Below, in pieces: positions 32,501 through 46,500 of a stretch of 64,000 bases of DNA (within the stretch, counting starts at the first letter, position 1; the number at the start of each line of letters is the position of its first letter). The notes beneath the pieces were generated by a model. The model had not been told where the DNA came from. It worked only from the letters and a program-made list of their open reading frames with translations, and did no database searches. The DNA is from Eublepharis macularius (taxonomy: Eukaryota; Chordata; Lepidosauria; Squamata; Eublepharidae), in the NCBI RefSeq assembly GCF_028583425.1, contig NC_072807.1:34043001-34107000 (forward strand), read 5' to 3'. A program made the position numbers and the translations under genes.

Positions 32501-35500
32501 AACCAAACCTTTGGACCGCTGCCCTGTATGCAGCGGTCCGTGCTCCCAAACGGACGGGACCCCCGTTCAGGACAACTTGTTCTTTGCAAATCTTCAAGCT
32601 AAGCTAAGCATCTTCCAGATGATTAAGAGTGGCCAAGACTTGATTTGTGACAACTGCAAGAAAGAGGGAACATACTGGTGCTCGGACTGCAAAGAGTTTC
32701 TTTGCATCTCGTGTTTTGAAACCCACCAGAGGTACCTTAAGAAGGAGAGCCACGAAGCGAGGGCAGTGAAGGATCTCAGAGCAGATTCCAGCAAGGAATT
32801 CCTCACCGAATTCAAGAATATCTCCGTCATGTTCTGCCCCAACGCAGAGCACAAAACGCAGAATCTAAGGTAGGTTGTTAACTGTTCATTGAGAGCTCCC
32901 CTTTCTTTCATAGGAGTGGAGTTGGGCTTCCCATCCAAGCCCTGACCAGATTTTGGCTGCATCTACACATTGCATAGATTGTACTATGATTGCACTAACA
33001 TTCATGCGCAGACATTTTCCCTGCGCCCCCACCACCAGAGGTGTTTCGTTGTTTTTGTTTTAATCAGCAATTGAATATTGTTATAATGTTATAGCCATCT
33101 GGGTATTGGGCTATCTTAATGCTCATATGTCAGTTTCCCACCAAAAGTCTCGCCTATTTCATTGCAGAGATATAATGGGAAAGGCATAGCTCTGGAACAA
33201 AAGGGGCTAACGAATTTTTTTACAAAATGAAGTTGCAGGGAGTGGCATTTGTAAAGTCTCTAGCATGTATACAACACTCTGTAGATGTTATCTCAGGGCC
33301 AAAACAGCTTGATGCTGGATGTGCCACTCCTGGAGCTCGTTCAGAAGTGTCAGTTAGCCCATCTGCAACCTTAGGGACAAAAGCAGATCTAGATAGGTAG
33401 TTTATTTTTCACGGTCAATGACCAGCAATTAACAAAGACACCAATAGAAGGTACCGCAGAAGGGAATAAAACATCAATAAAATCATTCGCATGGGTAAAA
33501 TCATTCATAATACAGTAGTATAAACTTTAAAATTCTCGGTGGTACAATAAAATCATTCACTTAGACACTAAGGATTTCCTGATCCTTGACGCAATCCAGC
33601 CAAATTTGGCTACCTGATGCGTGATCTTAGGGTATCTATCTGAAAAGAAACCCCTCAGAGTGCATATCCTTTGGCTATGGGTAAGGGGCAAAGTTGAAAA
33701 AAAAGGAAGAGATTTGCGAAGATTGCTATACACCTTGCAATCAAATATAATGTGTTCTAATGATTCTATCCCTCACAGCAGGGACAAATCCTTTCCTCAT
33801 AAGGGATTTTTTTAAACTTCCCTTCGAGGACAGCCGAGGGAAAAACATCCAGACGCATTTGTGTAAAAATTCATCTGTACTCCTGATTTGGTAGGTTGAG
33901 AAGATAAGGCATAGGCATTACCCTGTTGGGGGGCTCCAAAAGATCTCGCCATGTCTCTATTCTGATTCTAATTTCTCTATTCTGATTCTAATTCTGATTA
34001 TGTCATGTTGCCTTGCAATATCTAATATCCTCTCTTTTACTATATCTTTAGCTTTTTCATAACCCATAGAGCACAGGTATTGTTTGGAAAGACCGCGTAG
34101 AAGTAACTTCTTATCCAGCACCCTAAGCCATTGGGGGGGCAAAGGGAGATCTATATTTCAAGCCTCCCGTTCTAGTGCGCATACTCTGATCTCCAAAATG
34201 CATTCTAAGTTTCATTCAACATTCAATTCTTCAATTTTCCGTCTGTAACGATTTTTTCTCCAACCTTAGTTGAGCACCAATAAATCAACACTGCATTGAG
34301 GATAAGGGGATTTTTCAACCTGAGGGCCACATTCTGGGTCTCTGGTCACTCTGGTGCTGGACACCGGAAGAGCTGCTAAAGTGGCCAGAGACCCAGGTGT
34401 GTCTCTTTCTCCCTCTTTCTTCTTTGAATAGCACTTGATCTCCAAAGTGTTTCATGCGGGGGGGGGGGGGATCCAGTCTGCCAAAATTCCTGGCAAAGCT
34501 ATTTGAAACTGGATGAAAAATCTCTCCAAGTTGTGTCCCTTGGGACATGTGTTGTCCACCAATGCGCCATTTGTAAATGGTGCATTTAAAAGCTACGTCT
34601 TGTAGCATAAATACCATACAAACTGTAAACGTAAAAACATACAACATAAATACACATACAAAGAAATTAGAGAACTGTTGAGAAAGTTAGAAATGAATGC
34701 AAAAAGAATCAAAATATGGAATATTTGCTCCACCCGTTGCAGTACGTTCACCAGTGTGTGGATAAAATAACCTACGCAGGCTGAGGTTCCCGCCGGCAGT
34801 AACAGAGTTCTATGCTGAATTTAATTCACAGCATCTACTGCAAAGCATGTGCACGTTCCATGTGCTGCATTTGCGCCGTGCTGGACTCCCAGCACAACGG
34901 TCACCATTGCCACATCCGAGAAGAAATCGAGCGCAGGCAGCACGAACTACAGAACGTGAGCACGGAGCTGAAGGAGAAGAAGGTCTGTTACGATAAGACT
35001 TGCAGCAACCTTCGGGAGCTGGTGAGCAACATGGTCGAGGTGAAGAACGAAACCCGGAAGCTGATCCAGGAGAAGGTGGCCGAGATGATACGGCTGGTGC
35101 ACGAGAAGGGGGAAGAGCTCCTGGCAGCCGTGGACGAAAAGCACCACTGCCAAGTGGAGGACGTGGAGGAGAAGTTGAAGAACGTGGAACACATGGCTCA
35201 GAGGATGGCGTCCTGTGAACTGCTGGTGGAGAAGATCCACCTTTATGCCTCGGATCAGGAGGTGATGGACATGTACCCTTTCATCAGGGAGTCCCTGGAG
35301 GAGCTCAAAAGGAAGCAGCCGCCTGCAGTAGAGACCCAGATCGAGGTGGGAAACTTTGCAGAAGTTGAAACCCAGCTCCAGGCTTTCTATGGACGAGTGA
35401 TAAAAGAGGAAGGTAAGAAAGTCCCCTTATTTCAGGAGGTATCCTTATCTTGGCCAGCGTGGCTGTGATTGTGTGGGATGGAGTGATGGATTAACCTGGT

Positions 35501-37559
35501 TGGGATTCTGGAAAATTCATATCGGAGCAGTGAATCTCAGTGCTCCAAACTGCACAGTATGAGAAACCTGTAATTAGGATTTTCCATAGTTAAAGGTAGT
35601 CCCCTGTGCAAGCACCGAGTCCTTACTGACCCATGCGGGGGACATCACATCACGACGTTTTCTTGGCAGACTTTTTACGGTGTGGTTTGCCATCGCCTTC
35701 CCCAGACATCTACACTTCCGTAGTTAGGGGGTTGTTTTTTGCTTGCTGCAAAACATCCCCCTTGCTTGTTAATTTGATCAAAGACGGAGCACGATGTTTA
35801 ACCCTTCAGTGCCGTTTCCCCATCATAAATTGACACACCCACCCACAAGCTGTTACTTGTTTGGAGATGATGCGAGAGAGGAGAGCTACATGGGCCGTGC
35901 TCGTCTTCTATCCTTGTGAAGCAAGTAGCAGCCAGGGGGTTGGTGATCAGGGAAAGAGATAGGGAAGCGAAACATTAGAGTTAGGGTTCACCCCTCCAAA
36001 GGGACAATAATAATTAGTAATAACGCTGCTAATAAAATTAGCGATTGCCTACTAAGTAGTGATTGCCCCAAACATGAATCCAATAAGTAACCGCAAAAGA
36101 GGAAAATGGAAAGAGATGCAGTCTGCCTTCACACATGTTGAATAACGTGCATTAGCAGTAGTTTTGCGATTGGATTTTCCTGCTTCCAGTTTCAAATGAT
36201 TGCTGAAGTGCATTGAAAGTACTTTATCCAACCTGTGTGAAAGGAACCGTAATCAAATTAACATCAACGAATATTGTGAAATTGTCAGTGATCAATAAAC
36301 ACTGAACAATATATAGATGTCTTTGGAACGTGTGTATCTAAGTTTATTCCCTGTGGCATACACTTGCCAAAATTAACTCATCTTTGGTCAGTTTTGCCAT
36401 GGAAAAGTATGTACACCACCTACGAGCCTGTTGATACACATTTTCCAAAAACTTCAGCTTGTTTAGTGAAAATAACATTCAATGAGGTCGAATGATTTCC
36501 AGCTAGGAAACAGACGCAGGTTTCAGGATGCATTAATGACTAGGGAAGCCAGAGGCCAGTGATATACCTGTAGTAGTTGGAAGTTCCATAAAGCCAGTGT
36601 GGTGTAGTGGTTAAAAGTGTTAGATTAGGGTCTGGGAGACCCAGGTTCGAATCCCTGCTCTGCCATGGAACTTCGCTGGGTGATCTTGGGCCAGTCATTC
36701 AGCCTAGCCTACTTCACAAGGTTGTTGTAACGATAAAATAGAGGAGAGGAGAATCATGTAAGTCACCTTGGGTCCCCAGTGGGAAGAAAAATGGATTACA
36801 AATGAAGTAAATAAATAAATATAAATAAGAGCTGAAAAGCAGCCTGTGCAAAGTTGTCTTAAGGGGGAATGAAACCATTTCTCCCCCCTCCCGACCTATT
36901 TTCTAATTCCCTGTTGTTTCATTCTTTTTTTTAGAAGCTGCTCCAGCTATAGTCAAAATAGCATCCAACCAGGTGAGAGACGCTATATCGCTTTTGGGTT
37001 GCCGTATTCACACGGCGATCGTCTTGACGGTGCACCGACAATCTTTGGATGCCCTCGTATGGCCAAATGCCTCTGCTTACCTAAATAGCACCCTCGGGAG
37101 GAGCTACCACAGCCTAGAGTGGGCTGTGTTCAGGCCAGTTGTCTCCCAGATATGCCAAGAATAACTATAGTTGCTCAACAAGATTTGAGTCCCATAGTAC
37201 CTTAAAGGCCAACAAGATTTACAAGGTGTAAGCTTTCGAGAATCAAAGCTCTCTTCATCAGAGAATCAAAGCTCAGCCTGGCTTTTAACAGGGAGGGATG
37301 CAAGCAAAGGCAGAAGCCCAAAGATGTTTCCCAGACGTTTTGTGGAGGGGTATTTATGGCAAAAGATTTGGGCAGATAGTTTGTCTTTGATAGCCACCAT
37401 TCTATATAGGAGATTCCTTGACCCTTTACCATCTACAGTACTCTCGGTCCTTCCTCCTATTTCCCATCTCTGAGTGTGTGTCTGTCTTTTCCACAATATG
37501 TTTTGCTGGCTTCTCCCATGCCTATCAAATAACCTTATGAAGCTTCTGTATTCCAAGTC

Positions 37560-37593
<34 letters not shown>

Positions 37594-40500
37594 CAACAAC
37601 AACAACAACATTCGATTTATATACCGCCCTTCAGGACAAGTTAATGCCCACTCAGAGCGGTTTACAAAGTAAAGAGAGAAAATGAACATAGGGTATACAT
37701 GTAGTATTGGTTTAACCTACCCAATAAAAGTTTATTAAAAAAAAAAAGTATGCCATTATTATCCCCACAACAAAACACCCTGTGAGGTGGGTGGGGCTGA
37801 GAGAGCTGTGACTGACCCAAGGTTGCCCTGCTGGCTTCAAATGGAGGAGTGGGGACTCAAACCCGGCTCTCCAGATTAGAGTCCCGTGCTCTTAACCACT
37901 ACAACAAACTGGTTCAGATCAGCTTCCTCATACAGTCTACTCTGACTGGCTCTCAGGCAAAGAAGAAACTCGTTTTCACACTTTCCACCTGAGACTGTAT
38001 GTGAAAAACGGGTGCTCCGCCACTGAACAACAGTCTCTCCCCTAAATTGATTTTGCCACTCACTGCCCAGTCACCTGTCCATTGCGTGTCCACACTTCTT
38101 CAGTGCCTCCGTATCACTGGAGCATTGGCTCCTGTGCTAGATACAGAGCAACAAGATAATACAGTGAAAAAACAGGTGCTGCGTCACTAATAAGGTCCAG
38201 TATGTCCTAAGTGCTGTAGCATTGCCCAAATAGTTCCACTTGTCCACCATAGTCACAACATATTTTCAGTGGGGCTCATTAGCTACCATTTCCTGCATTC
38301 CTTCCAAGAATGCAAGCCCACTTGAAGTTAACGTGACTTGCCGATTTCCCATCCCCACCACATTTTTCAACCTAAATCCTTGTAGGTCCCATTCTCAGCT
38401 ATTCCCTATTACTTCAGCTTGCCTCCCTTAGACCTACTTCAAGATCTTGGCTCGTTATAATTTCCCACCAGAAAGATTCTGACTGCTGTCCTTTTTCACT
38501 CTCCCCTGGCAGTTGCAATCTGGAAGGGTTCCCAGCCACCACGTCAATACTTTGTTTCTGAAATCCCTCCCCCCAAAATGTATATGGAAATAAATCACGA
38601 TTTTTCTTGCCCTCTCATCCTTTAATACTGTAACTATTCTGAATTCTCTATCACTTTCTCAAGTATTATATCCTTGACTCCCCTTGGAACTATCAAAGAA
38701 CCTTCAAGAGCTATGTTCTTATTTTCTAGGAACCCTTAGGAAAGTCGCCGGCAAAAAGGAAAGGTGAACAAATGGGAAACGCCATTCAGCCCACTATAAA
38801 AGTGGTCAAAATTGAATCTGATGACGATGAGTGGAAACTATCAGCCAAACAGGTGGATCTAGAACAACCAGGTACCAGCTTTGGGGGCCATCCCGCAGGG
38901 AACGAAGGCAGCCTCTGGAAAGGAGAAGATACAGAAGTCGTCTTCGAACCCGTGCTCCTCATTTGTTCTTCACAGTCATGCAAAACAAGTAGGTCAGGCT
39001 GTTGGGAGTCTTATTGGGCAGTGATCTAAGGTTCTAGATCTTCCTTTAATGGCCAGGCAGCCTCATAGGGCCCCCTGAGCTGCAGTCATGTGATAGGCAG
39101 TCCTATGATGTTAGAGTGCTATGACGGGAAGACGGGTCAGAGTTTTGACTTAAGTCTTCCCACTAGAAACACATTGGGCATTGCGGAACTGACTAGCGAG
39201 GAGGGTGTCTTGGCTGGAGAAGGAGAGGGGCAAAGAAATTGCTTTGGAGGAAGTGTCAGATATAAAATTATGGGATAACTTTTAGCTAACAAGTGATAAA
39301 GCTTCTAAGTTTGGTGAGAGCCAGTTTGGTGTAATGGTTAAGAGCATGGGACTCTAATCTGGAGAGACGGGTTTGATTCCCCACTCCTCCACTTGAAGCC
39401 AGCTGGGTGACCTTGGGTCAGTCACAGCTCTCTCGGAGCTCTCTCAGCCCCACCCACCTCACAGGGCGATTGTTGTGGGGATAATAGTAACATACTTTGT
39501 AAACTGCTCTGAGTGAGTGTTAAGTCATCCTGAAGGGCAGTATATAAATCGAATGTTGTTGTTGTTATAAGTGTTTTTCAGGCTGTGAAACATGTAAAAG
39601 CAAAAGTTTAGATTGTTTTTTCCCAATACAGAGCAGGTGGCACGGGCTGGACATTTGATTCCGCTTCCTATTGAAGGAACCGAGCAGAAGATTTCACAAG
39701 TGCAATTGGCAGCTTGGGAACTATTCTTGTGTACCTTCTCATGCAATCTTGTCTAGATGTAGACAAGAAAGAATGAATGAGAGAGAGGATAAGAGTGCTA
39801 ATGTGGGCTGAAGACCTGGGCCAGGAGAAGGCCTGGTATAGCAGGAGTAAAAGATGCCAGCAGTGAGAAGGTCCTCAGATGACCTTTGCCTGTCTTAAAT
39901 TTGGCACGAGGGACAAGGGAGATTAATCAACTCTCATCATCCTTAGACTTAAAGAGAATTTATTCCTAACAGAAGAGACATTTCTGTTTTTTTTTTTTGA
40001 AAAAATTTTTATTGGGTTAGAATATTATTATTTTTACATTACATTCAATTTTCCCCAAATTTTTCATTTCTAACCCCCTCCCTTTCCCCCCCTTTTGTTG
40101 ACTTCCAACAGCTTTCCCACCCTTTGTCCCTTTTCCCTTACCTCTATTAAATTCCTCTGTCTAAAACAGATATACATTCTCCATTATATTAAGCAGTACA
40201 TCTTTAACTACTTTTCTTATTATACACCCAAACTGTACGTCTTTAGATAAACAATTTATCCCATTTTCCAGTTTTGAATATTTCTATATATCATAAACCT
40301 ATATATCATAAACCATAAAAATTTCCCACATTTAAATCAAACAAATCAAACAATTTGATTTGTTCTCTATATATTACTCATTTCATCTTTTTATGGTAAT
40401 TCTATATAGCTCATCACATAATCAATCAATTTGACTCTTCTGTACATTCAGTTTGGTGCATATAAATCTTATCAAAGAAAGAAAATATTGTTAGTTACTC

Positions 40501-43500
40501 ATTCATCATGTTTAAACCTTATCATTGATTATTCTCTATCAATGTTCTATCAGTTAACCTATACATATCTATATATATATCAATCTGTTAATCTAACTGC
40601 TTATGAATTCACATTTCTCTTCCTCCCCCGGTAAAGTCACCCCTCTTTTTTATACTTTTATTATACTTCAGTAGTTCTCAAACTGCCACAGTTTTCCTCC
40701 CACCTCCCATTTCTTCTCCAGATATTGTTTCAGCTTCTCCCAGTCTGTGTTAAACTGCCCTGAGTCCAGATCTCTCAGTTTTCTTGTCATCTTGTCCATT
40801 TCAGCCATATACAGCAATTTGTAGATCCAATCTTCAATAGTTGGCACTTCTTGTACTTTCCATTTCTGCGCATACAAAAGTCTAGCTGCTGCTGTCATAT
40901 AAAATATTAACGTCCTATGATGGGCTGGAATTCCCTCCATTCCCAAGTTCAGTAGCAGGAGTTCTGGGTTCTTATTTATTTGAAATTGTAAAATTTCACT
41001 CATTTCTCTTATTATTTCACCCCAGTACTGCCTGGCTACCTCACATGACCACCACATATGGTAGAGGGAGCCCTCATGCTTCTTACATTTCCAGCATTTA
41101 TTAGAAGTGTTCAAATTCCCTAGCGCAATCTTCTTTGGTGTCATGTACCAACGATAGATCATTTTGTAAATGTTCTCTTTAATATTAGTACATGTCGTTG
41201 TCTTCATTGTAGTTTTCCACAAGTATTCCCATGCCTCCATTGTTATTTCTTTATTGAAATTTATAGCCCATTTCACCATCTGTGTTTTAACTATCTCATC
41301 CTCAGTATACCATTTCAACAGTACTTGGTATACCTTGGATATTCTTTTCTTGTCTTCTTTAAGAAGGGTCTGCTCTAGTTCCGAGTTCTCTGTTCGTATG
41401 CCCCCCTTTGCAGAGTCCGAATTATATAAGTCTCTAATCTGTCTATACTGGAACCAATCATAGTTAGGTGATAGTTCCTCTTGCGTCTTTATTCTAAGTT
41501 TAGATACTTCAGTTTTAGTTATTTCTTTGTACGTTAAACATTGTTGTTCATTATCAACAGCTCTCGGATCAATCACCTCATATGGAACCACCCACAGGGG
41601 GGTTCCCTCTTGTAGGTAAATTCTGTACTTCTTCCAGATTGTATATAAACTTCTCCTTACAAAATGATGCAGGAACATCGAGTTGACCTTTACTTTGTCA
41701 TGCCATAGGTATGCGTGCCATCCAAAAAAATTTTTATATCCCTCTAGGGCTAATAGTTTCTTATTCTTTAATGTCATCCACTCTTTTAACCAAACTAGGC
41801 AGATTGCATCATGATAAAGTCTCAGGTTGGGCAGTTGCATTCCGCCTCTTTCCTTTGCATCTTGTAAAACTTTTACTTTCACTCGAGGCTTCTTGCCTGC
41901 CCAAACAAAATCTGATATTTTCCTCTGCCATTTTTCAAATTGTTTAGAGTCTCTGATGATTGGTATTGTCTGTAGCAAAAACATTACTCTTGGTAACACA
42001 TTCATCTTAACTGCTGCAATCCTACCCAACCATGACAAGTTCAATCTATTCCATTTGATCAAGTCTCTCTCTATCTGAGTCCATAATTTTTCATAATTAT
42101 TCTTGAACAGATCTATATTTTTTGCAGTCAGCTCAACTCCCAAATATTTCACCTTACTGGTTACTTCACAATCCGTTGTTTCCATTAACAATTGTTGTTT
42201 CTGCTTAGTCATGTTTTTGCATAATATCTTTGACTTCTTTTTGTTAATGAAGAAACCTGCCAAGTCTCCAAACTCCTTAATCTTGTCTATCACTTTTGGC
42301 ATGTTCTCCAGTGGGTCTTCTACAATTAACATTATGTCATCTGCAAATGCTCTGACCTTATATGAGTAATCCTTTATTTTTATTCCTCGTATTTCCTCAT
42401 CTTGTCGGATTTGTATCATCAGAATCTCCAACACTAAAATGAACAACAATGGAGATAACGGGCAACCTTGTCTTGTTCCTTTACTAATCGTCAATTTCTT
42501 AGTCAGTTCATCATTCACTACAATTGCTGCAGTCTGGTCTCTATAAATTTCCTTGATTGCTCTGACGAATCTTTCCCCCAGTTGTAGCTTTTCCATAGTG
42601 GCAAACATAAAGTCCCAGTTTAAATTGTCAAACGCTTTTTCAGCGTCTACAAAGAAGAAACCAACCTCTTTGTCACAACGCTTGTCATAATATTCAATAG
42701 CATTGATCACTGTCCTTAAATTGTCTCTTATTTGTCTGTCTGGCAAAAAGCCTGCTTGTTCCTCCTCTATGACTTCCGAGAGCCACCCCTTCAATCTCTC
42801 CGCCAATATCTTCGCAAAAATTTTATAGTCATTATTAAGTAGTGATATAGGTCTGTAATTTTTCACGTTGGTCAGGTCTTGGCCCTCTTTTGGGATCAAT
42901 GATATATTCGCTTCACTCCAAGTATCTGGAATCCTTTGATCCCTAAGAACTCCATTCATCACCTCTTTTAGGAATGGTGCCAGTTCATTGGCCATTGTCT
43001 TATAAAATTTAGCCGTAAGTCCATCTGGCCCTGGCGCCTTTCCTAGATTTGCGGATTGAATTGCCTTGCTTATTTCCTCATCAGTTACTTCACTGTTCAA
43101 CTTATTTCTCCAAGCTTCCGAGATTTCTGGAAGTTTGGTTTTCTCCAGATATGATGCTATTGATTCTTTGTTTACTTCTTTTTTATTATACAGCTTAGCA
43201 TAGAATTTATAAAAGGCTCTACTAATGGTAGTCTGCTCCAAACACGTTTTATTTTCTTCACAGATTTTATTTATTATTTTCTTTTCCCTTTTCTTCTTCA
43301 ATTGCCATGCCAAATATTTCCCAGGTTTATTAGCACCCTCAAACGCTTTCTGATTCAGTCTTTTAAGGTTCCACTCCAATTCTTTATTACTCATTGCTGT
43401 TAGCTGTTCTTGAAGAATTTTGATTTCCTGGTATATTTTCTTTTTCCCTGGTCTCTTTTTTAACTGTGCTTCTTTGGCTTTTATTTTCTCCTCAATCTCT

Positions 43501-46500
43501 TGTCTTTTCTCCTCTTTCTTTTTTCTTGCTCTGCCATTTAAATCCATTAGTATGCCCCTTACAACCGCCTTGTACGCATCCCAAACTTTATTGGTTGGTA
43601 CTTCTTTATTCACGTTGTACTGTATGAAAAACTTAGTCTCTCTTCTCAATATTTCCATATTCTCTCTTTCCTGTAACAAGTCCTCATTTATTCTCCAGGC
43701 TTTCCTTTTTCTCCTTTTTCCAAATTTCCACATAATTGGGTTGTGGTCTGAGCCTACCATCGGCATTATTTCTACCTCCTTAGTCCATAACGCTAAGTCT
43801 TTTGAGGCCCAGATCATGTCAATTCTTGATAATGTAAGATGCCTTGCAGAATAAAAAGTAAACTGTTTGGTTTTAGGATATTCTCTCCTCCATACATCTT
43901 CGAGAGTCTCTTGTTGAATCAACTCAAAAAAGAGCTTTGGCAATAGTCCTCTTTTCTTTTGTGCTTTTGTAGTCTTTTTGTCTAATTCCAAATCTGTCAC
44001 TCCATTGAAGTCTCCAGCAAGAATTATCTGGTCATATGCAAGATCGTCTAAATGCTTCCTTAAATCCTCAAAGAAGCTTTCCTTTGCACCGTTAGGTGCA
44101 TAAAGTCCGACTACCAACACTCTCTTTAAATTCCAATTGCATTCCACTGCTACAAATCTAGCTTCCACATCTCTCATAACAAATTTTGGCTGCAGCTCCT
44201 CTTTTATATACAACACCACTCCTCTTTTTTTCTTGTTGGAGGCCGCTGCAAATTCTTTGCCCAATTTTCCAGATTTTAAATATTTTACATCCTGTTTTCT
44301 GATATGGGTCTCTTGCAAACAAACAATATCACATTTTTGTTTTAAAAGCCAATGAAAAATATTTTTCCTCTTGTTCGGTGAGTTTAGTCCATTTACATTC
44401 CAAGATAATACTTTACACTCCATATTCATAGTTTTGTTGGTAAGTCTTTTTCATTGTCCTTAATAAATCGCTCCATCTCTCGCTCAGATCTGATGCGTTT
44501 TTTTGCCCCTCCAAACTCAAAGGACACTCCTTCCGGTAGCTCCCATCTGTACCTGATATTCATGTCCTTCAAAGTCTGAATTAGCACTTTATATTTTTTC
44601 CGGTCCAGTAACACTGATCTGGGCAGTTCCTTCATTATAATAATCGTCTTGCCATCAATCTCCAATGGATCTTGAAACTGTTTTGTCACAATCCTCTCTT
44701 TCATATTTCTAGTTGTAAATTGCACAATCACATCCCTTGGTAATTTCCTCTGGGTTGCAATTCTCGAGTTCACACGGTACGCCACATCTAGGATAGCCAC
44801 AACTTCCTCCTCCTCCTTCCCCAGGTATTCAGCCAACACCTCAGTCATCTGTTCTTGCGCTGACTTCCCTTCCACTTCTGGCAGACCACGAAAGCGAAGC
44901 TGCTTCTCCATGTGTTTAGTTTCTGCAACTGACATCCTCCCCTTCACCAATCTCATCTCTGTTTGTTGCGTGTCTATTAAATTCTCCATCGCGTCTTCTA
45001 CTGTTTTAACTCTCTGCTGCGTTCCTTGTAATTCACTACTAATCGTTTCCATACCTTTTTTCACTTCTGACAGCTCCGACTTTACTGTCTGTGTAACCTC
45101 TTTGACCTCTTTAATAAGCTCCAGTTTCGTGTCCTTAAGTTCTTTAATCATGTCTACAAGTTTTTTGTCCAGATTTTTATCCAGATTTTCTATTGCCGAT
45201 TGCCACTCTTTTTTCGACATCGTGGGGCTTGCTTTAGCTCGCTCCCACGAATCTGCTCTCTTCCTTAACTCCGTGGCGTATAATTAAACGTTTTTCTTTT
45301 TTCAAATGTCCCAATCTTTGCCAAAATTAAAATTTTAAAATGTCCAAAATGTCGGGCGTCTTTTCTCTATGGTTTCTCTATGTTGCTGTAATCCAAAATG
45401 GCCTACTTCCTCTTCCGCTGAAGCCGCGACCCTTCCCCTTTCAAAAATGGCGATTCTCTACTTCCTGTCCTTCGGCAAAGGCCGCTTCTCTCCAGCCACT
45501 CTATTGTTGTTACGCACTTCCTGTCTCCCGTCTTCCCACAGCAGGTCTCGCGATGGTGTCTTTTTCCCACAGCTCCAAAACCACAGGTATTCAAAACAAT
45601 AGTCCAATTTCTGTAATAACTTCTTTAAACTTAGTCTCTTTTAAAATACAACTCCTGCCGAGTCTTCACCTCCTTTTCGCTAGTCTGTTGCAGTTTAAAA
45701 ATCTACTTTCTTTCCTCTCTGTTTTTATCAATCTGTCCCGTTTCAAAAGATAGCGATCTTTACCTTCTCTTCACTTTTCTCGGGTTGTAATCGCTGTTTC
45801 GATCTTAAATTCTCCTCTCAGCTTCCTTCCCCAATCGAAGCTTGGGTATGTAGGTCTTATGCCAGCCGAATTGGCCCCAAAACTGCCGCAGAGATTATAG
45901 CCGACCCGTCGCAAGGTGGGACCTCAAGGATCGGGGGGAGACTCGTTGGGTAGAGCCCCCCCTCGTCCGAGATCTAACTCACCCTAGGGTCTTGAGCGTT
46001 CTTTGCCTGCTCCCCACCTGAGAGCAGTCGGCCGCGGGCTATTTTCACCCCTCCGGCCGGTTAAAACGGCAGTCTGGTCAGCTCCGCGAATGGAGCTGCG
46101 TTAGACCTCCATGAATCCCAAACCGGAAGTCAGAAGAGACATTTCTGAATCTGCCTACACTAGAAAGAAATCTTGCCCTCCTGTGCCTTTCAGGGTGCAT
46201 GCAAAGAGAGGCAAGAGATACGATGCCGTTGTCCCTACTGGCAAAAAAATTCATGGTGTCCCAATGGAGGTTTGCACACCACCTGAGGGTCCCAGCAGGC
46301 AATATGTTTGAGGTCTACGCAGTAATTCGGGTGATTTATTTTTGCACTTTTATGACTGCATTTTGCCACCAAAAAAAAATCAACCTAAGTAAGTCTAAAA
46401 AAATAAGTCTAAAAAACCTCTCGATTGAGGTTTGCAAACCAACTGAGGGTCCCAACAGGGAATCGATCCAGAGGAGTTAGCCATGTTAGTCTGTAGTAGC

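Larger units (their letters stand above)
39987..46130 (-). mobile_element. Full-length young L1 LINE, antisense in right PML intron 5
   Basis: 6,144 bp bounded by a perfect 17-bp target-site duplication, cagaagagacatttctg, at 39970-39986 and 46131-46147. In element order: GC-rich 5' UTR (46130-45221), ORF1 (45220-44426), ORF2 (44429-40668), AT-rich 3' UTR, and a short poly-A tail seen as T's at 39987-39998. Both frames are open over their full length and the duplication has no mismatch, so the insertion is recent and may be able to move. The junction ttctg/aa loosely fits an L1 endonuclease site. Confidence 0.95.

Noticed and set aside
43420-43854. Plus-strand frames inside 41.1-45.7 kb
   Set aside because: Antisense shadows of the L1 ORFs and its 5' UTR.
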